Positions 19,801 to 26,973 of a stretch of 64,000 bases of DNA are shown here, piece by piece. Every line of letters begins with the position of its first letter. The stretch's first letter is position 1. The notes under the pieces were generated by a model. It did no database searches and was not told the origin of the DNA. It saw only the letters and a list, made by a program, of their open reading frames with translations. The stretch spans positions 62,001-126,000 of the forward strand of contig JADJIQ010000002.1 in assembly GCA_016707005.1 (NCBI GenBank). The letters are read 5' to 3'. A program made the translations under genes and the position numbers. Source of the DNA: Ignavibacteria bacterium. GTDB taxonomy: Bacteria > Bacteroidota > Ignavibacteria > Kapaibacteriales > Kapaibacteriaceae.

Positions 19801-19983
19801 GGATTGCTCCACGGCCTCTGCACCGGCGCCGGGGTAGGTCCCTGTTACACGTACGAGAGGGGGCGAGAGTGGCGGGTACTGCTCGATCGGAAGACTGAGC
19901 ATCGACACAAGTCCGGCGATCACCGTAACAATGGAGATCACGATAGCAACGATAGGACGTCGCACGAAGAAGGCTGAGAACAT
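16822..19983 (-). CDS. RND multidrug efflux inner-membrane transporter (AcrB/HAE1 family)
   Basis: 1053 aa, full length. Starts MFSAFFVRRPIVAIVISIV as in AcrB-type pumps. Proton-relay residues are present: the Asp pair in GIVVDDAIVVVEAV (TM4) and the Lys in LIGLAAKNSILIVEFA (TM10). Porter-domain motifs such as GTYPGAGAEAVEQSVATPIEQQVNGV and QNIQAPAGKVGAPP are intact, so the pump is expected to be active on hydrophobic or amphiphilic drugs (HAE1 rather than metal type, judged by the ion residues). It starts 11 bp after the adaptor gene and overlaps the outer-membrane factor. Confidence 0.97.
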   Translation of the reverse strand: MFSAFFVRRPIVAIVISIVTVIAGLVSMLSLPIEQYPPLSPPLVRVTGTYPGAGAEAVEQSVATPIEQQVNGVDNMIYMMSRNTSDGVGVIEVTFDVGVDLDNANMLTQNRVSQANSRLPQEVLQQGVTVAKLNPSILMLVSIASPKGTYSGEFLNNYAMINVRDQILRVKGVSQVDLMGGSEYSMRIWLKPDMMAKLGLTSSDVMTAVKDQNIQAPAGKVGAPPSAPGQENTFTVSAPGRLTTPEEFANIILRETADGRIVRLGDVARVELGSENYKSFGRLGGKPSALLAIYLLPGANQLESAEGIYETLETLKSTFPDDITAVVGYDTTPAVEASIEEIVHTLLEAVLLVILVVFIFLQNGRATLIPLLTVPVSLIGTFALFPLLGFSINTVSLFGLVLAIGIVVDDAIVVVEAVMHHMEQGMNSREATLKAMSEVSGPVVAIALILAAVFVPVAFLGGITGRLYQQFAMTIAFSVILSAFNALTLSPALAAMLLKPTDLNGKGPLKAFYRWFNKIFGRTTDGYISIVRLVVRKSVLALVAVVGFAVLAVLTMGRVPSGFVPDEDQGIFLANVMLPNASSLERTDALCAQIEKILAAQPGIESYNTVGGLSFLTNAYTPNVASFLVRLKPWSERDSPELHAKSIMKTLNRKFMALPEAIVFCFAPPTIPGFGAAGGFSAYLQDRSGSMTVKDMQEQTMKFMAAASKRPELINLFTQFDAGVPQIGVDLDREKARKLGVNIQDVFTTLQAALGGAYINDFNRFGRLYRVYMQSESQYRQTVSDIGGFYVRSRTTDEMIPLSTLVTTSNTTGAEVMYRFNLFRSVAISGAAGQGYSSGQALTALEEVAASELPNTMSIAFAGLSFEEKRAPSPVPTFILAIVLVFLLLASQYDSWKLPWSVLLGTPIAAFGAFFGVWIMGLDNNVYTQIGLILLIGLAAKNSILIVEFAKETVEKEKASYAEAAVKSARLRFRPILMTAFAFILGVVPLMTASGSGAGSRVAMGTAVFYGMLIATAFGVVLVPGLFAFIEGFSLKKKAKAEQAANVPTESAQ

Positions 19984-19994
19984 CGTAGTGCTCC

Positions 19995-21140
19995 TTATGG
20001 ACGGTTAAGGAGACTATCGATCGGAACCGTTACCTGCTGCGGGGCTACCTTCACACCATCACGGACCTTTTGGAGTCCTTCAATAACGATACGTTCGCCG
20101 GCCTTGAGTCCGGCTTCAATAACGTAGGCACCACCAACGCGGTTTCGAACAACAACGGGGCGCATCTTCACAACATTGTCCGATCCAACAACTGCTACCC
20201 GATAAGCCCCTTGCAATTCAGAAATGGCTCGTTGTGGAACGACCACGGCACCGGGCCTGCGTTCCACTACGGCACGAACCTTGGCGAACTGTCCGGGACG
20301 AACTTCACCATCGGGATTCGGGAAGAGTGCTTCGATGAGAATGGTACCTGTCTCAGGATCAACGGCATTGTCGATCACCACGGCACGTCCGGGATACGGA
20401 TGGGCGATCTTGTCGGCAAGGATCATTTGAAATTCGATCTGCCCTGTATCGCCCGATGCCTTGCGAGATGCTCTCGACTTCACAAAGTTGATCCACTCAA
20501 GTTCGGAGATGCTGAATTGCACCTTGATAGGATCGAGCTTGGACACCGTTGTGAGAAGGTTGCCGTGCATCCGGGAGACAAGGTCACCTGCCTCAACCTG
20601 CGTCTTCCCGGCAAGACCATCGATCGGAGACGTCACACTGCAATAGCCCAGTTCAAGTTGTGCCTTTTGCACACTGCCCTTGCGGGCTTGGACCGAGGCA
20701 AGGCTGGCCTTCTCGAGTTGGACAGCTGTTTCGTACTCTTGACGGGAGATGGCGTTCTGTTCTACGAGAGGCTTGTACCGGACCACATCCTGTTGAGATC
20801 TCGCAAGATTGGCTTCAGATTCAGCGAGTTCGCCTCGTGCAACACTGACATTTGCTGAATACTGCAACGGGTCGATGATATACATGACCTGACCGCGCTT
20901 GACAAACGTGCCTTCCTTGTAAACAACACGATCGAGGTATCCCTCAACCCGCGCGCGGATCTCCACTTCTTCCCCACCACGCGTCTGCCCCACCCATTCA
21001 TTGTAGATGGGTACGTCTCGCACTTCCACTGTAGCCACTTTCACGGGCATGGGAGGGGGCGGACCAGCTTCTTCCTTGTGGCATCCTGTAAGAACAGTTA
21101 TACCGATCAACAGCGCAATGCCAACGGTCCACCGAATCAT
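19995..21140 (-). CDS. RND efflux periplasmic adaptor (membrane fusion lipoprotein)
   Basis: 381 aa from ATG 21138-21140, chosen because GGGAG lies 6 bp upstream and a lipoprotein signal (ALLIGITVLTGCHKEE) follows; the longer frame has no signal sequence. AcrA/MexA-like domains are in order: a biotinyl-lipoyl half motif (YNEWVGQTRGGEEVEIRARVEGYL), the alpha-hairpin (ARGELAESEANLARSQQDV), the second lipoyl half (SPIDGLAGKTQVEAGDLV), then beta-barrel and membrane-proximal domains (VVVPQRAISELQGAYRVAVV). It links the inner-membrane pump to the outer-membrane factor. It starts 28 bp after aspA, so the pump may be transcribed with upstream metabolic genes. Confidence 0.95.
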   Translation of the reverse strand: MIRWTVGIALLIGITVLTGCHKEEAGPPPPMPVKVATVEVRDVPIYNEWVGQTRGGEEVEIRARVEGYLDRVVYKEGTFVKRGQVMYIIDPLQYSANVSVARGELAESEANLARSQQDVVRYKPLVEQNAISRQEYETAVQLEKASLASVQARKGSVQKAQLELGYCSVTSPIDGLAGKTQVEAGDLVSRMHGNLLTTVSKLDPIKVQFSISELEWINFVKSRASRKASGDTGQIEFQMILADKIAHPYPGRAVVIDNAVDPETGTILIEALFPNPDGEVRPGQFAKVRAVVERRPGAVVVPQRAISELQGAYRVAVVGSDNVVKMRPVVVRNRVGGAYVIEAGLKAGERIVIEGLQKVRDGVKVAPQQVTVPIDSLLNRP

Positions 21141-21168
21141 AAACATCTCCCAGTGTAAGGCGCGTAAA

Positions 21169-22563
21169 TTAACGAATGAACTTTGGATGCATGAGGTTCT
21201 CGAGTGAGAAGATCTCATCGATCTTCGCATCGTCTAGGAGCCCCTTTGCACGGACAATGTCGATCACGGACCCGCCGGTCTCATATGCTTCCTTGGCTAT
21301 TGCGGCACTCACCTCATATCCAAGGATCGGATTGAGAGCCGTAACGATGCCGATGGAGTTCATCACCATGCTACGGGCATGCTCGGCATTTGCTGTGATA
21401 CCGTCAATACAACGCTCCCGCAGAGTACTGCAGGCGTTTGTTAGCGTTTCGATGGACTGGAACAGGCAATAGGCCAGCACGGGTTCCATCACGTTGAGCT
21501 GGAGCTGACCGGCCTCGGCGGCAAAGGTCACGGTAACATCATTGCCGATCACGAGGAAGCAGACCTGATTCACCACCTCGGGGATCACCGGATTGACCTT
21601 GCCGGGCATGATGCTCGAGCCTGGTTGGAGTCGGGGAAGATTGATCTCATTGAACCCGCACCGCGGTCCGGACGACAACAATCGCAGGTCATTACAGATC
21701 TTGGAAAGCTTCACAGCAACACGCTTGAGCACGCCGCTCACCTGCACGTATGCCCCGTTGTCCCACGTTGCTTCAATGAGATTGTGTGAGAGAATAACAG
21801 GTACACCAGAGACTTCGGCAAGGTATTTCACCGATAGCGCAGGATACCCTTCCGGAGCGTTGATGCTTGTGCCGATGGCTGTTGCTCCGAGGTTAACCTC
21901 GGTGATCAGCGCACGGGCTTCTTCGAGTCTGCGGAGATCTTCGCCGATATTCACAGAGAACGATTCAAACTCTTGACCAAGCGTCATCGGGACAGCGTCT
22001 TGCAACTGTGTGCGACCCATCTTGATCACGTCCTTGAACTCTCTTCCCTTTTTCGCAAACGACTCTTGGAGTCGGCCCAGCTCTTCAATGAGCTTGCCGA
22101 TCTCTATATACAGACTCAACCGAAATGCCGTTGGATAGGCATCGTTGGTGCTCTGTGAGAAGTTGACGTGATTATTTGGGTGCACCACATCATAGTCGCC
22201 CTTTGGTCTGCCAAGGATCTCAAGCGCCTTATTGGCGATCACCTCGTTCGCATTCATGTTCGTTGATGTGCCCGCTCCGCCTTGGATCACATCAACAATA
22301 AACTGATCGTGCAGCTCACCGGCAATGATCGCATCACAGGCCTTGCAGATCGCATCGGCGATCTCGGGCTCAACAACTCCGAGGTCCTTGTTGGCAAGGG
22401 CAGCTGCCTTCTTCACATAGCCAAAGGCGGCGATGAAGGACGTTGCGTGACTGATCGGGATACCGGTGATGTGGAAGTTCTCACTTCCACGAAGTGTTTG
22501 AACACCGTAGTAGGCATTATCCGGCAGTTGGCGTTCACCGAGAAAATCATGTTCCGTACGCAT
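21169..22563 (-). CDS. aspA: Aspartate ammonia-lyase
   Basis: 464 aa from ATG 22561-22563, chosen because GGAGG lies 7 bp upstream; a TTG two codons earlier is not needed. It has the fumarase/aspartase superfamily signature GSSIMPGKVNP plus GGAGTSTNMNANEV, NFSQSTNDAYPTA and the family's N-terminal DFLGERQLPDNAYYGVQT. It interconverts L-aspartate and fumarate plus ammonia in the cytoplasm. AspA is preferred over FumC from the N-terminal sequence and the QLQLNVMEPV stretch, but class assignment by eye is not absolute. It follows the beta-CASP hydrolase with 2 bp between stop and start. Confidence 0.9.
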   Translation of the reverse strand: MRTEHDFLGERQLPDNAYYGVQTLRGSENFHITGIPISHATSFIAAFGYVKKAAALANKDLGVVEPEIADAICKACDAIIAGELHDQFIVDVIQGGAGTSTNMNANEVIANKALEILGRPKGDYDVVHPNNHVNFSQSTNDAYPTAFRLSLYIEIGKLIEELGRLQESFAKKGREFKDVIKMGRTQLQDAVPMTLGQEFESFSVNIGEDLRRLEEARALITEVNLGATAIGTSINAPEGYPALSVKYLAEVSGVPVILSHNLIEATWDNGAYVQVSGVLKRVAVKLSKICNDLRLLSSGPRCGFNEINLPRLQPGSSIMPGKVNPVIPEVVNQVCFLVIGNDVTVTFAAEAGQLQLNVMEPVLAYCLFQSIETLTNACSTLRERCIDGITANAEHARSMVMNSIGIVTALNPILGYEVSAAIAKEAYETGGSVIDIVRAKGLLDDAKIDEIFSLENLMHPKFIR

Positions 22564-22565
22564 GG

Positions 22566-23972
22566 TCAAACCTCCAGGTGTTCAGAATAGACGGGCATAT
22601 AGGCAGGGGCATCGAACAACTCGATGAGCGTATTGCGAAGCACGGTTCTTGCATCATCTTCGCCGTGGGTTAGGAACAACGTAGGCTTTCCGCCGCGTGC
22701 AACAGCTTCGTACCACTTCACCAGATCTACTTGTCCGGCATGGGCACTGAAGCCGCCGAGTGTATGGATCTTGGCGCGCACCTCTTTGTACTCGCCCATG
22801 ATCATGATGTGGTCTGCACCGTCAACAAGTCTACGACCCAAGGTGCCCCTTCCCTGATATCCGGAGATAACGAAGTGGCTTTTCGGATCATTGATATTGT
22901 TGTTGAGGTGGTGCATGATCCGTCCGGCCGTTACCATGCCCGAGCCGGCGATCACGATGAACGGTCCATGCTCATCATTGATGGCCTTTGACTCATCGGC
23001 TGTTACACAGGTACGCAGGGAACGAAGATTGTGGTAGAGTGTACCATCGTCCGTGATCTTCGTTGCTTCAGTATCAAAGAGTTCTTCGTGTTTGCGGTAG
23101 ACAGCACTTGCCTTGATTGCCATTGGACTATCAAGGTAGATCGGAAGCGCAGGGATACGTTTCTTTCGAATGAGATCAGACAGATGGAAGAGGATCTGCT
23201 GTGCACGTCCGATGGCAAACGACGGAATGAAGATCTTTCCCTTTTGCTCAACCGCTTCAATGATGATGCGTTCAAACTCTTCGAGAGTATCGCTGAGTGA
23301 CTTGTGATTACGGTCACCGTAGGTGGACTCCATCACCAGCACATCGGCCTTGAGAGGGGGCTCCGGATCGCGTAGGTACGGCAGGTTTGGAGGACCAACG
23401 TCTCCCGAGAACACCACGATCTTTTCAGTCCCTTGATCCTTGATACGCAGTTCTACACTTGCTGAACCAAGCATATGTCCGGCATCGTGGTAAACCGCTG
23501 TGATGCCCGGAGCTACTTCAACCGGTTGATCATAGAACACATCAACCATCTGAGACACGCACTGCTCTACGTCATCAGCATCGTAAAGGGGCTCATCATT
23601 GCGGTTGACCTTATGCCCCTTGCGTTCTGCTCTACGTTTGCGTCGTTCAAAGTCCGACTCTTGGATGTGCGCCGCATCGGCCATGATGATCTCCGAGAGA
23701 TCCCGTGTTGCTTCCGTGCAGAAGATCGGTCCACGGTAGCCCTCGCGAACCAGCAGCGGCAGTCGTCCGCAATGATCCAGGTGACCATGGGTAAGCACCA
23801 CCGAGGCGATATCCATGCGGTGGATCCGACCCGGGATCACATTCCTCGCATCATCGTCCTTATCCCCCTGGAACATTCCAAAGTCGACCAAAATCGTCGA
23901 ACTCTCGGTCTCTACGAGATAGGCAGAGCCGGTGACCTCACCCGCCGCGCCATATGGTGTGATTGTAATCAT
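22566..23972 (-). CDS. Beta-CASP metallo-beta-lactamase-fold hydrolase (probable RNA exonuclease/endonuclease)
   Basis: 468 aa from ATG 23970-23972; the frame extends nine codons upstream to another ATG inside a repeat, which is less likely. Metal-binding motifs are intact: VVLTHGHLDHCGRLP (HxHxDH), HDAGHMLGSAS, VFSGDVGPP, and at the C-terminus GGFSAHAGQVD and FLTHGEDDA. The inserted beta-CASP domain has SFAIGRAQQIL and SGMVTAGRIMHHL. Family members cut or trim RNA, as CPSF-73-like proteins do. The promoter element TAACTTTG ends only 3 bp before the ATG, suggesting a leaderless mRNA. It is the first gene of a run leading to aspA and the efflux pump. Confidence 0.92.
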   Translation of the reverse strand: MITITPYGAAGEVTGSAYLVETESSTILVDFGMFQGDKDDDARNVIPGRIHRMDIASVVLTHGHLDHCGRLPLLVREGYRGPIFCTEATRDLSEIIMADAAHIQESDFERRKRRAERKGHKVNRNDEPLYDADDVEQCVSQMVDVFYDQPVEVAPGITAVYHDAGHMLGSASVELRIKDQGTEKIVVFSGDVGPPNLPYLRDPEPPLKADVLVMESTYGDRNHKSLSDTLEEFERIIIEAVEQKGKIFIPSFAIGRAQQILFHLSDLIRKKRIPALPIYLDSPMAIKASAVYRKHEELFDTEATKITDDGTLYHNLRSLRTCVTADESKAINDEHGPFIVIAGSGMVTAGRIMHHLNNNINDPKSHFVISGYQGRGTLGRRLVDGADHIMIMGEYKEVRAKIHTLGGFSAHAGQVDLVKWYEAVARGGKPTLFLTHGEDDARTVLRNTLIELFDAPAYMPVYSEHLEV

Positions 23973-23975
23973 GGA

Positions 23976-23983
23976 CAAAGTTA
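23976..23983 (-). promoter_or_regulatory. Bacteroidota-type minus-7 element TAACTTTG
   Basis: Exact match to TAnnTTTG, ending 3 bp before the ATG of the beta-CASP gene. At this spacing transcription would begin at or next to the start codon (leaderless). Confidence 0.55.
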
Positions 23984-23999
23984 CGCGATGCGCCGTCAT

Positions 24000-24310
24000 G
24001 CCGCTTCGCTCGGGATGACGAGGTCCCTCGTCGCTCCAGGCACGGCATGCCGTACCCCTACGATTCTCGGGATGACGAGGTCCCTCGTCGCTTTGCTCCT
24101 CGGGATGACGCTGGTGTCACTTTGTAATAAGGGTCCCTCGTCACTTCGTTCCTCGGGACGACGCTGGTGTCGATTTTATGTAGAGGTCCCTCGTCACTTT
24201 GCTCCTCGGGATGACGAGGTCCCTCGCTTCGCTCGGGATGACGAGGTCCCTCGCTTCGCTCGGGATGACGCTGGCGTCGCTCTTATAAGAAGGCCTTCGT
24301 CGCTTCGCTC
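24000..24310. repeat. Palindromic interspersed-repeat cluster, left of GIY-YIG gene
   Basis: About seven copies or partial copies of a roughly 33-bp unit that begins GAGGTCCCTCGTC and ends CTCGGGATGACG, some separated by short variable pieces. It is the same unit as at 24671-25010, in the opposite orientation. Each copy has partial dyad symmetry (REP-like). Confidence 0.85.
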
Positions 24311-24613
24311 CTCAGGAGTTGAGAGTATGAAGTAAGGAGGAAGAAGTGTGTGCAGTTCTGGGTTGACTGCATGTATCAATGCTAGCTTCTTCTCGCGTCG
24401 AAATCCCTTGATCTTCTTTTCTCGTGCGATCGCGTCTAGGATGTTGTCAAACCACTCGATGTACACTACATCAGTAACACGATACTTGCCACAGAAGTGC
24501 GAGTCGTCTTCATGCAAGTGCTCAAGCCGACGATTGCCTATGTGACTCGTTACGCCTGTGTAGAACACCGTGCGTCGTTTGTTTGTCATGATGTATACAC
24601 AATTTGTTGCCAT
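24194..24613 (-). CDS. GIY-YIG nuclease-domain protein, 139 aa
   Basis: ATG 24611-24613 follows GAGGA at good spacing. The first 95 residues are a UvrC/YhbQ-like GIY-YIG domain: CVYIMTNK (the GIY strand), VFYTGVTSHIGNRRLEH (the YIG strand, with the catalytic Arg in the following helix), IEWFDNILDAIAREKKIK and a final VNP with the conserved Asn. Such proteins cut DNA, and this size class is typical of free-standing family members. The remaining 40 residues (Ser/Arg/Gly-rich, with SSRAKRGTSS repeated) are encoded by the interspersed repeats downstream, so the stop codon was probably supplied by repeat insertion. The same repeats lie upstream in inverted orientation. Confidence 0.9.
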   Translation of the reverse strand: MATNCVYIMTNKRRTVFYTGVTSHIGNRRLEHLHEDDSHFCGKYRVTDVVYIEWFDNILDAIAREKKIKGFRREKKLALIHAVNPELHTLLPPYFILSTPEERSDEGLLIRATPASSRAKRGTSSSRAKRGTSSSRGAK

Positions 24614-24670
24614 ACATTCCTCGTGCGTTCCCGTCCACGGAACGTGACAACGCCGCCATAGTTTAAAACC

Positions 24671-25010
24671 GAACGGGCGTCATCCCGAGGAACGAAGTGA
24701 CGAGGGACCTCGACATGAAAAAGCCGAATGGGCGTCATCCCGAGGAACGAAGCGACGAGGGACCTCGATATGAAAAAACCGAACGGGCGTCATCCCGAGG
24801 AACGAAGTGACGAGGGACCTCGACATGAAAAAGCCGAATGAGCGTCATCCCGAGTCGCGAAGCGACGAGGGACCTCGACATGAAAAAACCGAACGGGCGT
24901 CATCCCGAGGAACGAAGTGACGAGGGACCTCGACATGAAAAACCGAATGAGCGTCATCCCGAGGAGCGTAGGGGCGAGGCCCTGCCTCGCCCGAAGCGAC
25001 GAGGGACCTC
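24671..25010. repeat. Tandem array of six ~55-bp palindromic-repeat units
   Basis: Units begin at about 24671, 24726, 24781, 24836, 24891 and 24945 (55, 55, 55, 55 and 54 bp apart). Each has a core starting CGTCATCCCGAG and ending GACGAGGGACCTC, then a spacer like GACATGAAAAAGCCGAATG. The core is the reverse complement of the unit left of the GIY-YIG gene. The last unit carries an extra insert (24970-24990). Spacers are nearly identical, so this is not a CRISPR array. Confidence 0.9.
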
Positions 25011-25015
25011 TTGCG

Positions 25016-25023
25016 TAACTTTG
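25016..25023 (+). promoter_or_regulatory. Minus-7 element TAACTTTG next to the ABC exporter start
   Basis: Exact TAnnTTTG match, ending 5 bp before the GTG at 25028; again compatible with a leaderless transcript. It lies immediately after the repeat array. Confidence 0.55.
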
Positions 25024-25027
25024 CCCT

Positions 25028-26782
25028 GTGCAACAAGAATCGTCGGAAACAAAGAAGGTTGATTACCGCTTACTGAGGCGGTTGATCGGATTCCTCAAGC
25101 CCTATAAGCCCCATATCGGAGGGGCTGTTGTGTTGACGTTGGTGTCCTCGGCGCTTGGTCCGTTGCGACCATACCTAACGCGCATCGCAGTTGACGACCA
25201 CATCGTTAAAGGGGATTTCCCCGGACTGTTGATGTTCGTTGGCATCATCGTGGGGTTGTTGTTCTTGCAGGGGGCTTTGCAGTACGGCCTATCGCTCTTG
25301 ATGACGTGGGTTGGACAGCGTGTGTTGCTGGATATCCGCAACACGTTGTTCAGACACGTAGAACGTTTGGCATTGCGGTTCTACGATACCACACCGGTTG
25401 GACGTATCGTTACCCGTGTAACGAGTGATGTTGAAGTGCTCAACGAGCTCTTTTCGTCGGGCGTGGTGCTGATGATCTCGGATGTGATGGTCATCGTGTG
25501 GATCCTCTATTTCATGTGGAGCACATCGCCACAGTTGACGATGATGACGATCATCATTCTGCCGTTCTTGCTCATTGCGTCATTCATCTTCAGGGGAAAG
25601 GTGCGCAAGGTCTACAATCTGATCCGACGTCAGGTAGCGCGCATGAACTCCTTTATGAACGAGTTCGTAACAGGCATCGGAGTGGTGCAACTCTTCCGAC
25701 AAGAAGAGCGCATGGAACGTCAGTTCGCCGAGATCAACAAAGAACACCGCGAACTTCAGGACCGTTCAGTCTTCTATCACGCCACGTTCTTCCCGGTTGT
25801 GGAGTTCCTCAGTGCCGTTGCACTCTCGATCATCGTCTGGTATGCAGCAGGCAATATCCTGTCCGGCGCGATGACCATCGGGATGCTCATTGCCTTTACG
25901 CAGTTCACGGAAATGTTCTTCCGTCCGGTGCGCGACCTCACAGAAAAGTACAACACCCTTCAGTCGAGCGTTGTTGCCTCGGAGCGCATCTTCTCCTTGC
26001 TCGATACCGACATGACCGTGCCTGATGCGCCCAATGCCGCCCCCTTCACCGAGCTTGAAGGTGCTATTGAATTCCGTGACGTTCACTTCAGCTACGACGG
26101 CACAACGCCGGTCCTCAAGGGAGTATCGTTCACTGTCAACAAGGGCGAGACCGTTGCACTCGTTGGAGCCACCGGAGCCGGGAAGAGTTCGATCATCAAT
26201 CTCCTCAGCAGGTTCTATGAGTTTCAAGGGGGCGATATTCTCGTGGATGGCAAGAGCATCCGCGATGTTCGCCAACACGATCTGCGTGCACGCATCGCCG
26301 TGGTCTTACAAGATGTGTTCTTGTTCTCACGATCAGTAGAGGAGAACATCACCTTGGGACGCGAAGAGATCACACTCGACGATGTGGTGAACGCCGCCGT
26401 ATCGCTCGGTGCGGACCCGTTCATACGAAGACTTCCAAACGGCTATCAGACCAATGTGCGAGAGCGTGGCGCTGTACTCAGTGTCGGACAAAAGCAGCTC
26501 ATCTCGTTCTGCCGAGCAATGGTCACCGATCCTGATATCCTCATTCTCGACGAAGCCACCTCGAACATCGATACAGAGACCGAGCAACTCATCGAACGCT
26601 CGATAACCACGATGTTGCAGGGTCGCACATCTATTGTTATCGCGCACCGACTCTCAACGATCCAACGCGCCGACCGCATTGTTGTCTTGCATCATGGTGA
26701 AGTGGCAGAAGTAGGCACGCACCAAGAGCTGCTCGCTCATGGCGGTCTTTATGCAAAGCTGCATGCGCTGCAGTTTGCGTGA
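25028..26782 (+). CDS. ABC exporter (fused permease and ATPase, MsbA/MdlB-like)
   Basis: 584 aa, starting GTG 25028. The N-terminal half has six transmembrane helices of an ABC type-1 exporter (from KPYKPHIGGAVVLTLVSSAL). The C-terminal ATPase is complete: Walker A GATGAGKSSIINLL, Q-loop VLQDVFLFSRS, signature SVGQKQLISFCRA (S-V-G-Q-K rather than the common L-S-G-G-Q), Walker B ILILDEATSNID and the switch His in IVIAHRLST. Half-transporters of this type work as dimers and export lipids, peptides or drugs; the substrate cannot be told from sequence. It stands alone between two repeat blocks. Confidence 0.93.
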   Translation: MQQESSETKKVDYRLLRRLIGFLKPYKPHIGGAVVLTLVSSALGPLRPYLTRIAVDDHIVKGDFPGLLMFVGIIVGLLFLQGALQYGLSLLMTWVGQRVLLDIRNTLFRHVERLALRFYDTTPVGRIVTRVTSDVEVLNELFSSGVVLMISDVMVIVWILYFMWSTSPQLTMMTIIILPFLLIASFIFRGKVRKVYNLIRRQVARMNSFMNEFVTGIGVVQLFRQEERMERQFAEINKEHRELQDRSVFYHATFFPVVEFLSAVALSIIVWYAAGNILSGAMTIGMLIAFTQFTEMFFRPVRDLTEKYNTLQSSVVASERIFSLLDTDMTVPDAPNAAPFTELEGAIEFRDVHFSYDGTTPVLKGVSFTVNKGETVALVGATGAGKSSIINLLSRFYEFQGGDILVDGKSIRDVRQHDLRARIAVVLQDVFLFSRSVEENITLGREEITLDDVVNAAVSLGADPFIRRLPNGYQTNVRERGAVLSVGQKQLISFCRAMVTDPDILILDEATSNIDTETEQLIERSITTMLQGRTSIVIAHRLSTIQRADRIVVLHHGEVAEVGTHQELLAHGGLYAKLHALQFA

Positions 26783-26788
26783 TGCGAG

Positions 26789-26965
26789 GTCACCCCGAGC
26801 GAAGTCGAGGGGACGTGCCTCGACTACGCTCGGCATGACGGGCGGTGCCTCGACTACGCTCGGCATGACGGGCGGTGCCTCGACTACGCTCGGCATGACG
26901 GACGTGCCTCGCCCCTCGACTACGCTCGGCATGACGGACGGCCCCTCGACTTCGCTCGGGGTGAC
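26789..26965. repeat. Inverted-repeat block between ABC exporter and accA
   Basis: A perfect 24-bp inverted repeat (26789-26812 and 26942-26965, core GAGCGAAGTCGAGG and complement) encloses three tandem ~30-bp units of GCCTCGACTACGCTCGGCATGACGG type plus two variants. The right arm is followed by TTTT. It lies between convergent genes, so it can act as a bidirectional terminator while belonging to the GTCAT/CCGAG repeat family. Confidence 0.85.
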
Positions 26966-26973
26966 GTTTTACC

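Noticed and set aside
24671..25010. CRISPR array
   Set aside because: Units are regularly spaced, but the spacers are nearly identical to each other and no cas gene is present; it is a tandem repeat array.
24838..25062. 74-codon plus-strand frame in the repeat array
   Set aside because: It is only the repeat read as protein and overlaps the real start of the ABC exporter.
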